A DNA stretch of 43,881 nucleotides from a bacterium (GCA_021777495.1 JAJYDL010000003.1:1-43881); one strand, 5' to 3'; shown: positions 9,360 to 18,960, counted from the first letter of the stretch. Numbers and translations are program-made. The notes: a model not told the origin generated them from the letters alone.

Positions 9360-10421
9360 GTGGATACCATCGAAAGGAAAATCGGCGCGGTCGTGCAAAG
9401 GGCCATCGGGGAAAGGGTATTCCCGGGTTGTTCTCTCGCATATATAAAGGACGGCGTCCGTGCCGAGCTTCCGTTCGGCGCGCTCACGTACGATAAAGGA
9501 GCCCCTGCCGTCGCGCGGGAAACGATCTACGATGTCGCATCGGTGACGAAGGCAATTCCCACCGCGTCGCTTCTCCTTTCCTCTATAGACGAGGGAAAGG
9601 CGTCCGTCGACGACCGCGTTGCGGACCATCTCCCGGAATTCGCCCGCGGTCCCGGCAAGCACGAGGTGCGCCTGCGCCATCTCCTCACCTATACGCTCGA
9701 CCTCCGGATCGGCGCCCTCAGCGGATTCAAGGATCTTCCGCCGGAGGCGATCTTCGCTGCCATCCTTACGGCCCCCCTCGGCGCCGCGCCGGGAACGAAG
9801 TTCTCCTATGCGAACGCGACTGCGGTGATCATGGGGCTTGTTGCGGAGCGTATCGGCGGCAGGCCGCTTCCGGAGCTTGCGGAGGAGCGGTTCTTCGGGC
9901 CTCTCGGCATGGCGCGAACGGGATTCGCGCCGAAGCGGTTCGGCGCCGATGCGATCGCTCCTTCCGAGGTGGATCCGTGGCGCGGAGGGGAGGTGAGGGG
10001 CGTCGTGCACGATGAGAGCGCGCATGCCATGGCGCTTCTCCGTTCCGTCGGTTCGGCGGGATTGTTTTCGACGGCGCCCGACCTTCTTGATTTCATGGAA
10101 ATGCTCCTCGCGCGCGGCATGCGCGGAGGACGCCGCTATTTTTCGGAGGAGGCCGTCGCGGCAATGGTCACGGACCAGATCCCCGGAACGGGGGAGCATA
10201 CGGGGCTCGGATGGGAGCTCGATCAGCCCCGGTTCATGGGGAACGCGGATCCCGCCCGTACGTTCGGGAAGACGGGATTCACGGGGTGTTCGGTCGCCGC
10301 GAACCTTTCGCGCGGTTCCGCGCTCGTACTTCTTTCGAACTGCATCTATCCGCATCGGCAGGAACGTGCCGCGATCAACGGCGTGCGCGCGGCGCTTGCC
10401 GATATCGTGTTCGGGTCGTGA
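9360..10421 (+). CDS. Serine hydrolase of the beta-lactamase / class C family
   Basis: SVTK (SxxK) and YAN motifs, serine beta-lactamase-like fold pattern. GTG start 5 nt after the tyrS stop. Confidence 0.85.
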   Translation: MDTIERKIGAVVQRAIGERVFPGCSLAYIKDGVRAELPFGALTYDKGAPAVARETIYDVASVTKAIPTASLLLSSIDEGKASVDDRVADHLPEFARGPGKHEVRLRHLLTYTLDLRIGALSGFKDLPPEAIFAAILTAPLGAAPGTKFSYANATAVIMGLVAERIGGRPLPELAEERFFGPLGMARTGFAPKRFGADAIAPSEVDPWRGGEVRGVVHDESAHAMALLRSVGSAGLFSTAPDLLDFMEMLLARGMRGGRRYFSEEAVAAMVTDQIPGTGEHTGLGWELDQPRFMGNADPARTFGKTGFTGCSVAANLSRGSALVLLSNCIYPHRQERAAINGVRAALADIVFGS

Positions 10422-10445
10422 TCGCTTGCCGCCGCGCGCGGCGGT

Positions 10446-12290
10446 TCACACGCGCACGGCCTTTGCCGCCCGCGACGAGCGGAGGGCGTTCAGGATGACC
10501 GAGACGTCGATCCCTTCCTGGAGGATGGCGCCCGTGACGGGCGGAATATAGCCGAGCATGGCGATTACCATGCCGAGAATGGAAAGGCCGATGCCCCATA
10601 GGATGCTTTCCTCGGCGATGTGCGTGGAGCGCTTTGCGACCGCGATCGCTTCTTCCACGAGCCCCACGTCCCTTCCGAGGATCGCGACCGCGGCCGCGTC
10701 GATCGATGCGCTGTTTTCCGTGCCGCTGAATACGACGCCGACATCGGCGAGCGCGAGCGCAGGCGCGTCGTTCAGGCCGTCGCCGACCATCATCACCGTT
10801 TCGCCGCGCTCCCGGGCCTCTTTGATGGCTGCGAATTTGTCCTCCGGGGTGCAGCGCGCGCGGATCTCGATGCCGTCGTGGCCTCCCGCTTCGTTCCGGA
10901 ACATGCGTTCCGCGTTCTCCCGCGTGTCTCCGGTGAGGATCGCGACGCGGTAGCGCGTGCGGAGCTTTTCGAGAAGGGCCATCGTGCCGGGTTTCACCAC
11001 GTCGTCGAACACGAAGCGCGCCGCGGGAATGGTGCCTTTCGTCATCTCAATCACGATGCCACCTTCGCCATCCCCGTCCGTTCCGCCGCCTTCCGTGCCG
11101 ACGGCTTTTTTGAGATGCCATACGGCCCCGTCCACCGAGCCCGCGATGCCGTCGCCCACGGTTTCCACGATGTGCGATGCTTCCGCGATGGGGGAGCCGT
11201 CCCGCGCGGTCTTCGCGCGCACGATCGCCTTTGCGAGGGGATGGAGCGAATGAAACTCGATCGCGGCGGCGACCGAGAGGATCTCGTCCTCGGAGAGCGC
11301 GGGATCGAGGACGCTGACCGTGTGGAGCACGGGTTCGCCGAGCGTGAGCGTGCCGGTCTTATCGAAGAATATCGCGTTGACCTGCGCGAGCGTTTCGAGC
11401 GCCGCGGGCCGTTTTACGATGATCGTGCGCTTCGAGGCGAGGTTGAGCCCGCCGAGGAAGCTGATCGGCGCGGCGATGAGGAGGGGACAGGGGGTGGCGA
11501 TCACGAGCACCGCGAGGAAGCGCGAGGGATCCCCGTGCGAAACGATCCATGCGGCGGCGGCGAGCACGAGCGTGATCGCGGTGAATCCGTAGTTGTATTT
11601 TTCCGCAAGCCGCACGATGCGCGCGGGATGGCGCTTTGCCTCGCGGACAAGGTCCACGATCTTCTGGTATGCGGACGTGGAGAAGGTCCCGGATACTTTG
11701 AGCTCGAATGCCCGGTCCGCGTTCACGAGGCCGCTCTTCATGAACCTTCCTTTGCGGTACGGCTGCGGTTCGAACTCGCCCGTCAGGTTCGCTTCGTTCA
11801 TGAGCGCGTCGTCCGAAAGGAGATAGCCGTCGAGCGGCACGATTTCCCCTTCGCGGACGAGGATCGTCTCGCCCTCTTTGACATCCTGGATCGCCACGGT
11901 GGTCCATCCGTTCCCGCCGCGCTTCACCTCGCACGTCTTCGGTATCCGTTCGACGAGGTGCTTGAGGGCCGCTTCCGCCTCGCGCGATCCGTAGGACTCG
12001 AGCGATTCCGAGACGAGGATCATGAGCGAGATGACTGCGCCCGCAAGGAGTTCGTTCGTGGCGAGCGCGACGACCATGGCAAGGATCGCGATATAGTCGA
12101 GCGAGAACTTCTTTGCGAACAGCTTGCGGACCGAGTCGAGGAGGAGCGTGACGAGCCCGATCGCGATCGCGGCAAGGTAGAGGACGTGGGATGCGGCGCC
12201 CGCGCTCCCCGCGGCATTGCCTTCCGCGCCCGCCACAAGGCCCGCAGCGGTGAGGATGAACGTGAGCGCGGGAAGGATGAACTCGGTCAT
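10446..12290 (-). CDS. Heavy-metal translocating P1B-type ATPase
   Basis: DKTGTLTLGEP, SLHPLAKAIV (HP motif), GDGLNDAPALA, TM metal-site motif ATPCPLLIA. No N-terminal HMA domain. Confidence 0.9.
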   Translation of the reverse strand: MTEFILPALTFILTAAGLVAGAEGNAAGSAGAASHVLYLAAIAIGLVTLLLDSVRKLFAKKFSLDYIAILAMVVALATNELLAGAVISLMILVSESLESYGSREAEAALKHLVERIPKTCEVKRGGNGWTTVAIQDVKEGETILVREGEIVPLDGYLLSDDALMNEANLTGEFEPQPYRKGRFMKSGLVNADRAFELKVSGTFSTSAYQKIVDLVREAKRHPARIVRLAEKYNYGFTAITLVLAAAAWIVSHGDPSRFLAVLVIATPCPLLIAAPISFLGGLNLASKRTIIVKRPAALETLAQVNAIFFDKTGTLTLGEPVLHTVSVLDPALSEDEILSVAAAIEFHSLHPLAKAIVRAKTARDGSPIAEASHIVETVGDGIAGSVDGAVWHLKKAVGTEGGGTDGDGEGGIVIEMTKGTIPAARFVFDDVVKPGTMALLEKLRTRYRVAILTGDTRENAERMFRNEAGGHDGIEIRARCTPEDKFAAIKEARERGETVMMVGDGLNDAPALALADVGVVFSGTENSASIDAAAVAILGRDVGLVEEAIAVAKRSTHIAEESILWGIGLSILGMVIAMLGYIPPVTGAILQEGIDVSVILNALRSSRAAKAVRV

Positions 12291-12300
12291 GGCGGCGGGA

Positions 12301-13047
12301 TTACTCGGTTATCCGCGCAAGGAGGTCCTCGTATTCTTTCGTCGTGATGTGCCAATCGCCCGGTTCAAGGGGCCGGTTGAGGTCGTAGAGCACAAGGAAT
12401 ACGGAGTATACGAGGCAGGCGATGCTGATTGTAAAAAGATAGGCGAGCCATTCGATGCGCACGCCGACGAACATGGCGAGGCCGATGAGCAGGAACGCCG
12501 CGAAACGGAGCGTGTGGTTCAGAAGGTCGGGGACGTGCTCGGCGCTGTAGAGGAGGCGCTTCGAACGGGCATCCATGATCCTCGAGAAGAGCGCGAAGGT
12601 GGCGGTGGCGAACTGCGGCGCGGTGGCCGCCACGTGGTAGATCGTGTCGGAAAGTTCGTCGAAGATCCGTTCGATCTCCGGGCTCCGTTCGCCGCGCTCG
12701 CTGAACCGCCAGCCTTCTTTGATGATGAGGCGGAGGTAGTCGGCGATGTTCCCGTGCACCTTTTCCTTCACCTCGGCAGGAAAATTGTTCGACCAAAGAT
12801 AGAGCTTTTCGAGGCCGTCCACTTCGCCCTTCACGGCATCGACGAGGGAGCTCCACCGGTCCCATTCCTTCTGGATGACGAATGCCGCGATGATGCTGAA
12901 AATTATGCCGATCGCGCCGAAGAGCGTCTGGACGCCGGTGAGGCTTTCCACGAGGACGCGCGTGTCGTAGAACGTGCTGTGCCGGATAAAGACGAAGATC
13001 ACCGAAAAGACGACGACGAACGGGATGAGCCTTTTGATAAGTTTCAT
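12301..13047 (-). CDS. DUF4239-like membrane protein
   Basis: Two N-terminal and two C-terminal TM segments around a soluble helical region. ATG at 13047 sits 7 nt after TATAAT on the minus strand. Confidence 0.6.
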   Translation of the reverse strand: MKLIKRLIPFVVVFSVIFVFIRHSTFYDTRVLVESLTGVQTLFGAIGIIFSIIAAFVIQKEWDRWSSLVDAVKGEVDGLEKLYLWSNNFPAEVKEKVHGNIADYLRLIIKEGWRFSERGERSPEIERIFDELSDTIYHVAATAPQFATATFALFSRIMDARSKRLLYSAEHVPDLLNHTLRFAAFLLIGLAMFVGVRIEWLAYLFTISIACLVYSVFLVLYDLNRPLEPGDWHITTKEYEDLLARITE

Positions 13048-13089
13048 TGGTACTATTATACTACAGTGGCCTTGCGTAACGAATGTATC

Positions 13090-14904
13090 ATGGCGAGACA
13101 ATCAGATCCACTTCCGAAGAAGAATCCCCCTGAAGCGTCCGAGGCGCCCCGTGTCCGCACGAGGGATATTTTCCGCATCTATGCGCAGGAGGTCAGGAAG
13201 CACTGGGTGCTCTTCGCGCTCGTCTTCCTCGGAGCGCTTGGCGCCCAGATCGCGGGCATCGTTTCTCCTCTCTATATGAAGACGTTGTTCAACGACGTCG
13301 CCGCCGGTTCGCGGACGCCCGAATCGTTCCACGGCCTCATTGCGCTCGTCGCCGTCATTGCGGCGCTTTCGGTGTTCGGATGGATCGCGCAGCGCGTGCA
13401 GACGTACAGCATCATCCATCTCGAATCCAGGGGAATGGCGGACCTTTCGGCATCCGCATTCGATTACCTCATCGGCCATTCATACCAGTTCTTCGTGTCG
13501 CATTTCGGCGGAACGCTCACGCGGCGGGTGAGCAAGTTCGCGGGGGCGTTCGAGACGCTCATGGACAATGTGATGCTCGCGTTCTTCCCGACGGCCGTGT
13601 TCGCCATCGGCGCGGTCTGGGTGCTCTTCCTCCGCAATCAGGTCCTCGGAATCGCGCTTGCCGCATGGATCGTCTGCTTCATCGCGTTCCAGATCTACGT
13701 GGCACGCCTCCGCCGTCCGCTCCGCGTGGCGCGTTCCGAGGCGGACAGCAAGATGGTGGGGACGCTCGCCGATGCGATCTCGAACCAGAACACGATCGCG
13801 CTCTTTTCGGGAAATGAGCACGAGGGAGGCATTTTCCGCGGCGTCATCGAGCTTTGGCGCAAAGCGACGATGCGTTCGTGGGGCGCGGACGAGATGATCT
13901 GGTCCATCCAGGGCATCCTCATCGTCGGCATCAATATCGGCCTCCTCTATGGCGCGGTCGTGTACTGGGAGCGCGGACTCATCACGATCGGCGATTTCGT
14001 GCTCATCCAGAGCTACCTCATCGGGCTTTTCGGGCAGCTCACGGGCATCAGCATGCAGTTGCGCCGGTTCCATGACGCATTCGCCGACGCGGTCGAGATG
14101 ATGGAGATCATCCAGCTGCCGCACGAGGTGCGGGACGTTCCCGGCGCTCCCGCGCTCCGCATCGGCGCCGGCGCGATCGCGTTCCGCAACGTCGATTTCT
14201 GGTTCAGCAAGGAGCGGCCCGTGCTTGCGCATTTCGATCTTTCCATCAAAGGAGGGGAGAAGCTCGCGCTTGTAGGTCCGTCGGGCGCCGGCAAGACGAC
14301 GATCACCAAGCTGCTCCTCCGCCTGTACGACATCAAAGGCGGCGCGATCGAGATCGACGGACAGGATATCGCAAAAGTCGCGCAGAACAGTCTGCGCGAT
14401 GCGATCGCGTTCGTGCCGCAGGAGCCGATCCTCTTCCATCGCTCGCTTATGGAGAACATCCGCTACGGCCGCCGCGGCGCGACGGATGAGGAAGTGATCG
14501 AGGCGGCGAAGAAGGCGCACTGCCACGAATTCATTGAACAGCTTCCTGAACGGTACGGCACGTTCGTGGGGGAGCGCGGGGTGAAGCTTTCGGGCGGCGA
14601 ACGTCAGCGCGTCGCGATCGCGCGCGCCATCCTGAAGGACGCGCCGATCCTCGTGCTCGACGAAGCGACCTCGTCACTCGATTCCGAGTCGGAGGCGCTC
14701 ATCCAGGATGCCCTTCGCACGCTCATGGAAGGGAAGACGGTGATCGTGATCGCGCACCGGCTTTCCACGATCATGAAGATGGACCGCATCATCGTCGTCG
14801 AGCATGGCACGATCGCCGCACAGGGCACGCACGAGGAGCTTCTTGCGGCGAACGGACTGTATCACAAACTTTGGAGCATCCAGGCGGGCGGATTCCGCGA
14901 CTAA
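13090..14904 (+). CDS. ABC exporter, fused permease and ATPase (MsbA/MdlB-like)
   Basis: GPSGAGKTTITKLLLRLYD Walker A, LSGGERQRVAIARAIL signature, ILVLDEATSSLDSESE, N-terminal TM domain. Confidence 0.93.
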   Translation: MARQSDPLPKKNPPEASEAPRVRTRDIFRIYAQEVRKHWVLFALVFLGALGAQIAGIVSPLYMKTLFNDVAAGSRTPESFHGLIALVAVIAALSVFGWIAQRVQTYSIIHLESRGMADLSASAFDYLIGHSYQFFVSHFGGTLTRRVSKFAGAFETLMDNVMLAFFPTAVFAIGAVWVLFLRNQVLGIALAAWIVCFIAFQIYVARLRRPLRVARSEADSKMVGTLADAISNQNTIALFSGNEHEGGIFRGVIELWRKATMRSWGADEMIWSIQGILIVGINIGLLYGAVVYWERGLITIGDFVLIQSYLIGLFGQLTGISMQLRRFHDAFADAVEMMEIIQLPHEVRDVPGAPALRIGAGAIAFRNVDFWFSKERPVLAHFDLSIKGGEKLALVGPSGAGKTTITKLLLRLYDIKGGAIEIDGQDIAKVAQNSLRDAIAFVPQEPILFHRSLMENIRYGRRGATDEEVIEAAKKAHCHEFIEQLPERYGTFVGERGVKLSGGERQRVAIARAILKDAPILVLDEATSSLDSESEALIQDALRTLMEGKTVIVIAHRLSTIMKMDRIIVVEHGTIAAQGTHEELLAANGLYHKLWSIQAGGFRD

Positions 14905-14961
14905 GGTCCGATATTCCATCCGAGATGGCGGGTTGAGTGGATTCTGTGGTAAGGTGGATAT

Positions 14962-16227
14962 ATGGAAATAGGAGATTTTTACGGTCTCGGCATTGCACCC
15001 GGTATCCTTACCGTTCTCGATAAGGCCGGGTTCAAGGTGCCGACCCCGATCCAGGCCAAGGCGATCCCCGCGGGACTCGAGGGCAAGGACGTGATGGGTC
15101 TTGCGCAGACGGGTACCGGAAAGACGCTTGCATTCGGCATTCCTATGGTGCAGGCCTGCCTTTCGGGCGCCCAGGGCCTCGTCATCCTTCCCACGCGCGA
15201 GCTGGCGCTTCAGGTGGAGGAGACCTTCATCAAAGTGGGCGGTCCCCTCGGCATCCGTACCGCGCTCCTCATCGGCGGCGCGCCGATGGGCAGGCAGCTC
15301 GAACAGCTGAGGAGAGGCCCCGCGGTTGTCATAGGGACCCCGGGCCGCATCATCGATCACCTCGAACAGAAGACGATCTCCCTCAAGAACGTGGGCATCC
15401 TCGTTCTCGATGAAGCGGACCGCATGCTCGATATGGGTTTCGCGCCCCAGCTGAAGCGCATCCTGAACGAGGTGCCTTCCGCCGACAAGCGGCAGACGAT
15501 GCTTTTTTCCGCCACGATGCCCGAGGATATCGTCGGGCTTGCGCGCTCCTATATGAAGCTTCCGCTGCGGATCGAGATCGCGCCTCCGGGCACGACGAGC
15601 GATCGGGTGACGCAGGAGCTCTTTTTCATCGCGAAAGCGGACAAGCCCCGCCTCCTCGAGCGCGTGCTCGGCGAGTACCGCGGTTCCGTGCTCGTCTTTA
15701 CGCGCACGAAGTTCGGCGCGAAAAAGGTGGCATCGCTTGCGCGGCACATCGGTCACACCGCCGCGGAGCTCCACTCCAACCGTTCGCTCAATCAGCGGCG
15801 CGAAGCGCTCGAAGGATTCAGGAACGGCAGGTACCGCGTGCTCGTGGCGACCGACATCGCGGCGCGGGGGATCGATGTGAAGGGCATCGAGCTCGTCGTC
15901 AATTACGATCTTCCCTCGAACCCCGAGGATTACGTGCACCGCATCGGCAGGACCGCGCGCGCCGGCGCCGCGGGGCACGCCATTTCTTTCGCCATGCCGG
16001 AGGAACGCCGCGACGTGCACGACATCGAACGGGTGATGCGGGTGACCCTTCCCCAATCCAAACTTCCCCAGCTTCCCCCCGTACGGCCCGAAGAGCGCGC
16101 GATGCATTCCCACATTCCTTCTCGCTCCTCGCGGGGAGGGGGATGGAATGAGCGGAGCGGAGGCGGTCGTCGTCCTCCGCAAGGCGGCGCGCGCCGTCCC
16201 CGGTCCCGCTCGTCCCGGCCGTATTGA
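14962..16227 (+). CDS. DEAD-box ATP-dependent RNA helicase (RhlE-like)
   Basis: AQTGTGKTLAFGIP, PTRELALQ, LDEADRMLDMGF, FSATMP, ATDIAARGID, HRIGRTARAG; basic RG-rich tail. Confidence 0.95.
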   Translation: MEIGDFYGLGIAPGILTVLDKAGFKVPTPIQAKAIPAGLEGKDVMGLAQTGTGKTLAFGIPMVQACLSGAQGLVILPTRELALQVEETFIKVGGPLGIRTALLIGGAPMGRQLEQLRRGPAVVIGTPGRIIDHLEQKTISLKNVGILVLDEADRMLDMGFAPQLKRILNEVPSADKRQTMLFSATMPEDIVGLARSYMKLPLRIEIAPPGTTSDRVTQELFFIAKADKPRLLERVLGEYRGSVLVFTRTKFGAKKVASLARHIGHTAAELHSNRSLNQRREALEGFRNGRYRVLVATDIAARGIDVKGIELVVNYDLPSNPEDYVHRIGRTARAGAAGHAISFAMPEERRDVHDIERVMRVTLPQSKLPQLPPVRPEERAMHSHIPSRSSRGGGWNERSGGGRRPPQGGARRPRSRSSRPY

Positions 16228-16268
16228 CGGCCGTTGCAAACGACGACGCCAACCCTGTCACGCATATC

Positions 16269-16748
16269 ATGACCGCCGTACATGAAGGTTCGTCCGCGCC
16301 GGAATTCTCCCTTCCCGATCAGGACGGCGCGATGCATTCCCTCGCGGAATCCCGCGGCGCCTGGGTGCTCCTCTATTTCTATCCCAAGGACGATACGCCG
16401 GGGTGCACCAAGGAGGCGTGCATGATCCGCGATTCGTTCCCCGACTTCGGGGCGATCAAGGCAACGGTGTTCGGCGTGAGCGTGGATTCCGTGGAGAGCC
16501 ATAAGAAGTTCGCGGAAAAATACGGATTGCCGTTCACGCTTCTTGCGGATACCCGAAAGGAGGCGGTGCGAGCCTACGGCGTATGGGGAAAGAAGAAGAT
16601 GATGGGGCGCGAATACGAAGGCACGCTCCGCACATCGTTCCTCATCGATCCCAAGGGCAACGTGGCGAAGGTCTATCGGAATGTGAAGCCGGAAGGCCAT
16701 GCGGCGGAGGTGCTCAAAGACCTGCGCGCGTTCCTTGCGAAAGCGTGA
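16269..16748 (+). CDS. bcp: Thioredoxin-dependent peroxiredoxin (Bcp/AhpC-TSA)
   Basis: YFYPKDDTPGCTKEACMIRDSFPDF, TSFLIDPKGNVAKVYRNVKPEGHAAEVL. Confidence 0.92.
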   Translation: MTAVHEGSSAPEFSLPDQDGAMHSLAESRGAWVLLYFYPKDDTPGCTKEACMIRDSFPDFGAIKATVFGVSVDSVESHKKFAEKYGLPFTLLADTRKEAVRAYGVWGKKKMMGREYEGTLRTSFLIDPKGNVAKVYRNVKPEGHAAEVLKDLRAFLAKA

Positions 16749-16767
16749 TGGTATATACTTATCATAT

Positions 16768-17982
16768 ATGGAATCCAAGAAGCGGGTTCTTGTGGTGGGA
16801 GCGAATTTCGCGGGATCGACCGCGGCGCTCGAGATCAAGCGGATGCTCAAGGACCGCGTCGACGTAACGGTCATCGATCGGAGCGAGAATTCCCTTTATT
16901 TCCCGTCGCTCATCTGGGTGCCCATCGGCCGCCGCGAGGCGTCGCAGGTCCTCGTGCCGCGCCGGCCCGTGTTCGAAAAGTACGGCATCACGTTCGTCGT
17001 CGACGAGGCGACGTCCGTCGATCCCGATGCGCGGGAGGTTGCAACGGAGCACCATGGCACATTCCCGTACGACGAGCTCGTCATCGCGACGGGGCCGCGG
17101 GTGGACCGCGACGTTGCGCCCGGCGTGCGCGAGCATGCGTGCTATGTGGGGTCCGTCGAGGGCGCGCTCGATATCCGCGCGAAGCTCGAGGAGTTCAAGA
17201 AGAACCCCGGGCCCATCGTGATCGGCGCCACTCAGCGCGCGGGTTGCATGGGCGCGGCCTACGAGTTCCTTTTCAACGTCGAAAAATGGCTGCGCGAGGA
17301 GAAGATCCGCAAGAAGGTCGACCTTTATTGGATCACCCCCGAGAACTATCTCGGACATTTCGGCATCGACGGCATGCCTCTCGCCGAACCCTATCTTAAG
17401 GCGTTCATGAACGCCTTCCATATCCATTACCGTACGCAGGTGGGGGTGAAGGAGGTGACCGCGGACGCCGTCGTTCTCGATACCGGCGAGACGATCCCGA
17501 GCAGGTTCACGATGCTCATGGTGCCGTTCACGGGCGTCCCGTTCATCAAGAATTCGCCGAAGCTCGGCGCGAAGGAGAATCTTTTCCTCGATGTGCGTCC
17601 CGATTACCGCCTGAAGGCCTATCCGGACGTATGGGGCGCGGGCCTCGCGGTGGACGTGCCGCCGCCGTTCACGCCCGGAAGGGTGCCGTTCGGCGTGCCG
17701 AAGACGGGATATCCGAGCGATGCGACGGGGAAGGTCGTCGCGAAGAACGTCGTGCGCACGCTTACGGGACGGACCGACCTCATCGAGCGTCCCTGGGGGA
17801 AGATCCCCGCGGTCTGCATCCTCGATGCCGGAAGGAAGGAGGTCATCATATTCGGCAACAGGCTTTTCAAGCCCCGCTGGTTCGCGGTGATGATACCGAA
17901 CGTGTGCAACGACTTCGGGAAACTGCTTCTCGAGAAATATTTCCTTTGGAAGATGCGGCACGGATATTCCTTCCTGCCGTAA
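16768..17982 (+). CDS. FAD-dependent oxidoreductase, sulfide:quinone oxidoreductase-like
   Basis: VLVVGANFAGSTAA dinucleotide fold, ATGPRVD, and SQR-like blocks HACYVGSVEGA, QRAGCMGAAYEF, NYLGHFGIDG, VPFGVPKTGYPSD, IPAVCILDAG. Confidence 0.8.
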   Translation: MESKKRVLVVGANFAGSTAALEIKRMLKDRVDVTVIDRSENSLYFPSLIWVPIGRREASQVLVPRRPVFEKYGITFVVDEATSVDPDAREVATEHHGTFPYDELVIATGPRVDRDVAPGVREHACYVGSVEGALDIRAKLEEFKKNPGPIVIGATQRAGCMGAAYEFLFNVEKWLREEKIRKKVDLYWITPENYLGHFGIDGMPLAEPYLKAFMNAFHIHYRTQVGVKEVTADAVVLDTGETIPSRFTMLMVPFTGVPFIKNSPKLGAKENLFLDVRPDYRLKAYPDVWGAGLAVDVPPPFTPGRVPFGVPKTGYPSDATGKVVAKNVVRTLTGRTDLIERPWGKIPAVCILDAGRKEVIIFGNRLFKPRWFAVMIPNVCNDFGKLLLEKYFLWKMRHGYSFLP

Positions 17983-18012
17983 GCGATCGTGCATTACCGA
18001 TTATCCGCGCAT

Positions 18013-18056
18013 TATACTACATACCCCCGGCATTCGCGCCGGGGGTATGTAGTATA
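18013..18056. terminator. Perfect 19-bp hairpin between convergent genes (possible bidirectional terminator)
   Basis: TATACTACATACCCCCGGC-ATTCGC-GCCGGGGGTATGTAGTATA. No canonical T tract on either side. Confidence 0.6.
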
Positions 18057-18075
18057 CGACCGAACCTCGATTTTC

Positions 18076-18702
18076 TCAGATACCCTCCACCTGCACGAGC
18101 ACGCCGTTCTTCATTTGGAAATATTTCGTGACGCCGAAGGAGGGGACCGCGGTCATCGGTTGCGTGGGGCTGCGGTCGGCGTAATTCACGACGATCGTCC
18201 CGCTTGCGATCTGGATGGTCTGGGGCGCGATGCGGTCGCCGAGGAGGATTCCGTTCGTTCCCCGGTATCCGTTCGCCGTCTTGAGCGCCGCGACGATGTA
18301 GAAGAACGTGCCGCTCCCGCCGCCGTTCTGGGTGACGAGGAACGCAACGTCCGGTATGCCGTCGCCGTTCAGGTCGCCCGTCGTTTCATTCCCGAAATAT
18401 TGCGTCATAATCTTGGAGGCGGATCCCGGTGCGGCGGGAGTCTCCGCAAATCCGTTCACAAGCGTGACGTCCTGGTTGTCGATGTTGTATGTCGCATTCC
18501 TATAGTCCGCGCTCAATGCCGATGGGGCCGTCGATGTGGCGGCGGCCCCGGTGCTCGAGGAAATGGCGCCAGGTCCGCTGAACGACGCGCCCGACGGCGT
18601 TGCCGTATCCGCAGGTGCCTCTGTCTTTTTGTGCAATGCCCATGCTCCGACCGCCATGATCGTAATTCCAAAAAGTGCGGACGCCCATGTCCTTATTTTC
18701 AT
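18076..18702 (-). CDS. Membrane-anchored protein with FG-GAP-like DxNxDG calcium motif
   Basis: N-terminal TM MKIRTWASALFGITIMAVGAWAL; S/T/A-rich linker; TTGDLNGDGIPDVAFLVTQ. ATG 18702 lies 7 nt after TATCAT. Confidence 0.6.
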   Translation of the reverse strand: MKIRTWASALFGITIMAVGAWALHKKTEAPADTATPSGASFSGPGAISSSTGAAATSTAPSALSADYRNATYNIDNQDVTLVNGFAETPAAPGSASKIMTQYFGNETTGDLNGDGIPDVAFLVTQNGGGSGTFFYIVAALKTANGYRGTNGILLGDRIAPQTIQIASGTIVVNYADRSPTQPMTAVPSFGVTKYFQMKNGVLVQVEGI

Positions 18703-18837
18703 ATCTTTGATGATATCAATTGTCTTGTGTTCCGCCAACCGTCCTCCGATAGATATCCTTTTTGTGGATCGTTTCCGTGCGATTTACTTTTTCCCCGGGT
18801 TCTGATATGATGGGAACCATAAGAAACCATCATAATC

Positions 18838-18960
18838 ATGGCAAAACGCAAATCAGGGTGGCTCAAGAGGAGCGTTCCCCGCAGCAAGAAAACGAAGAAG
18901 CGCCTTGAGGCAAAGAAGGCGATGCTCGCAGCGAAATCGAGCACGCGCAAGAAGAAATAA
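18838..18960 (+). CDS. Small, highly basic 40-aa protein
   Basis: MAKRKSGWLKRSVPRSKKTKKRLEAKKAMLAAKSSTRKKK, 18/40 K or R; below the 60-aa cutoff of the ORF track. -10-like TATGAT (18806-18811) upstream and a terminator downstream. Confidence 0.65.
   Translation: MAKRKSGWLKRSVPRSKKTKKRLEAKKAMLAAKSSTRKKK

Noticed and set aside
8083-9441. 452-aa minus-strand ORF antisense to tyrS
   Set aside because: Shadow ORF of tyrS.
10620-12347. 575-aa plus-strand ORF antisense to the P-type ATPase
   Set aside because: Compositional artefact; the opposite strand has all P-type ATPase motifs.
14674-16239. 521-aa minus-strand ORF antisense to the DEAD-box helicase
   Set aside because: Shadow ORF; no recognisable domain.
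16762-17994. 410-aa minus-strand ORF antisense to the SQR-like gene
   Set aside because: Shadow ORF; no domain, biased composition.
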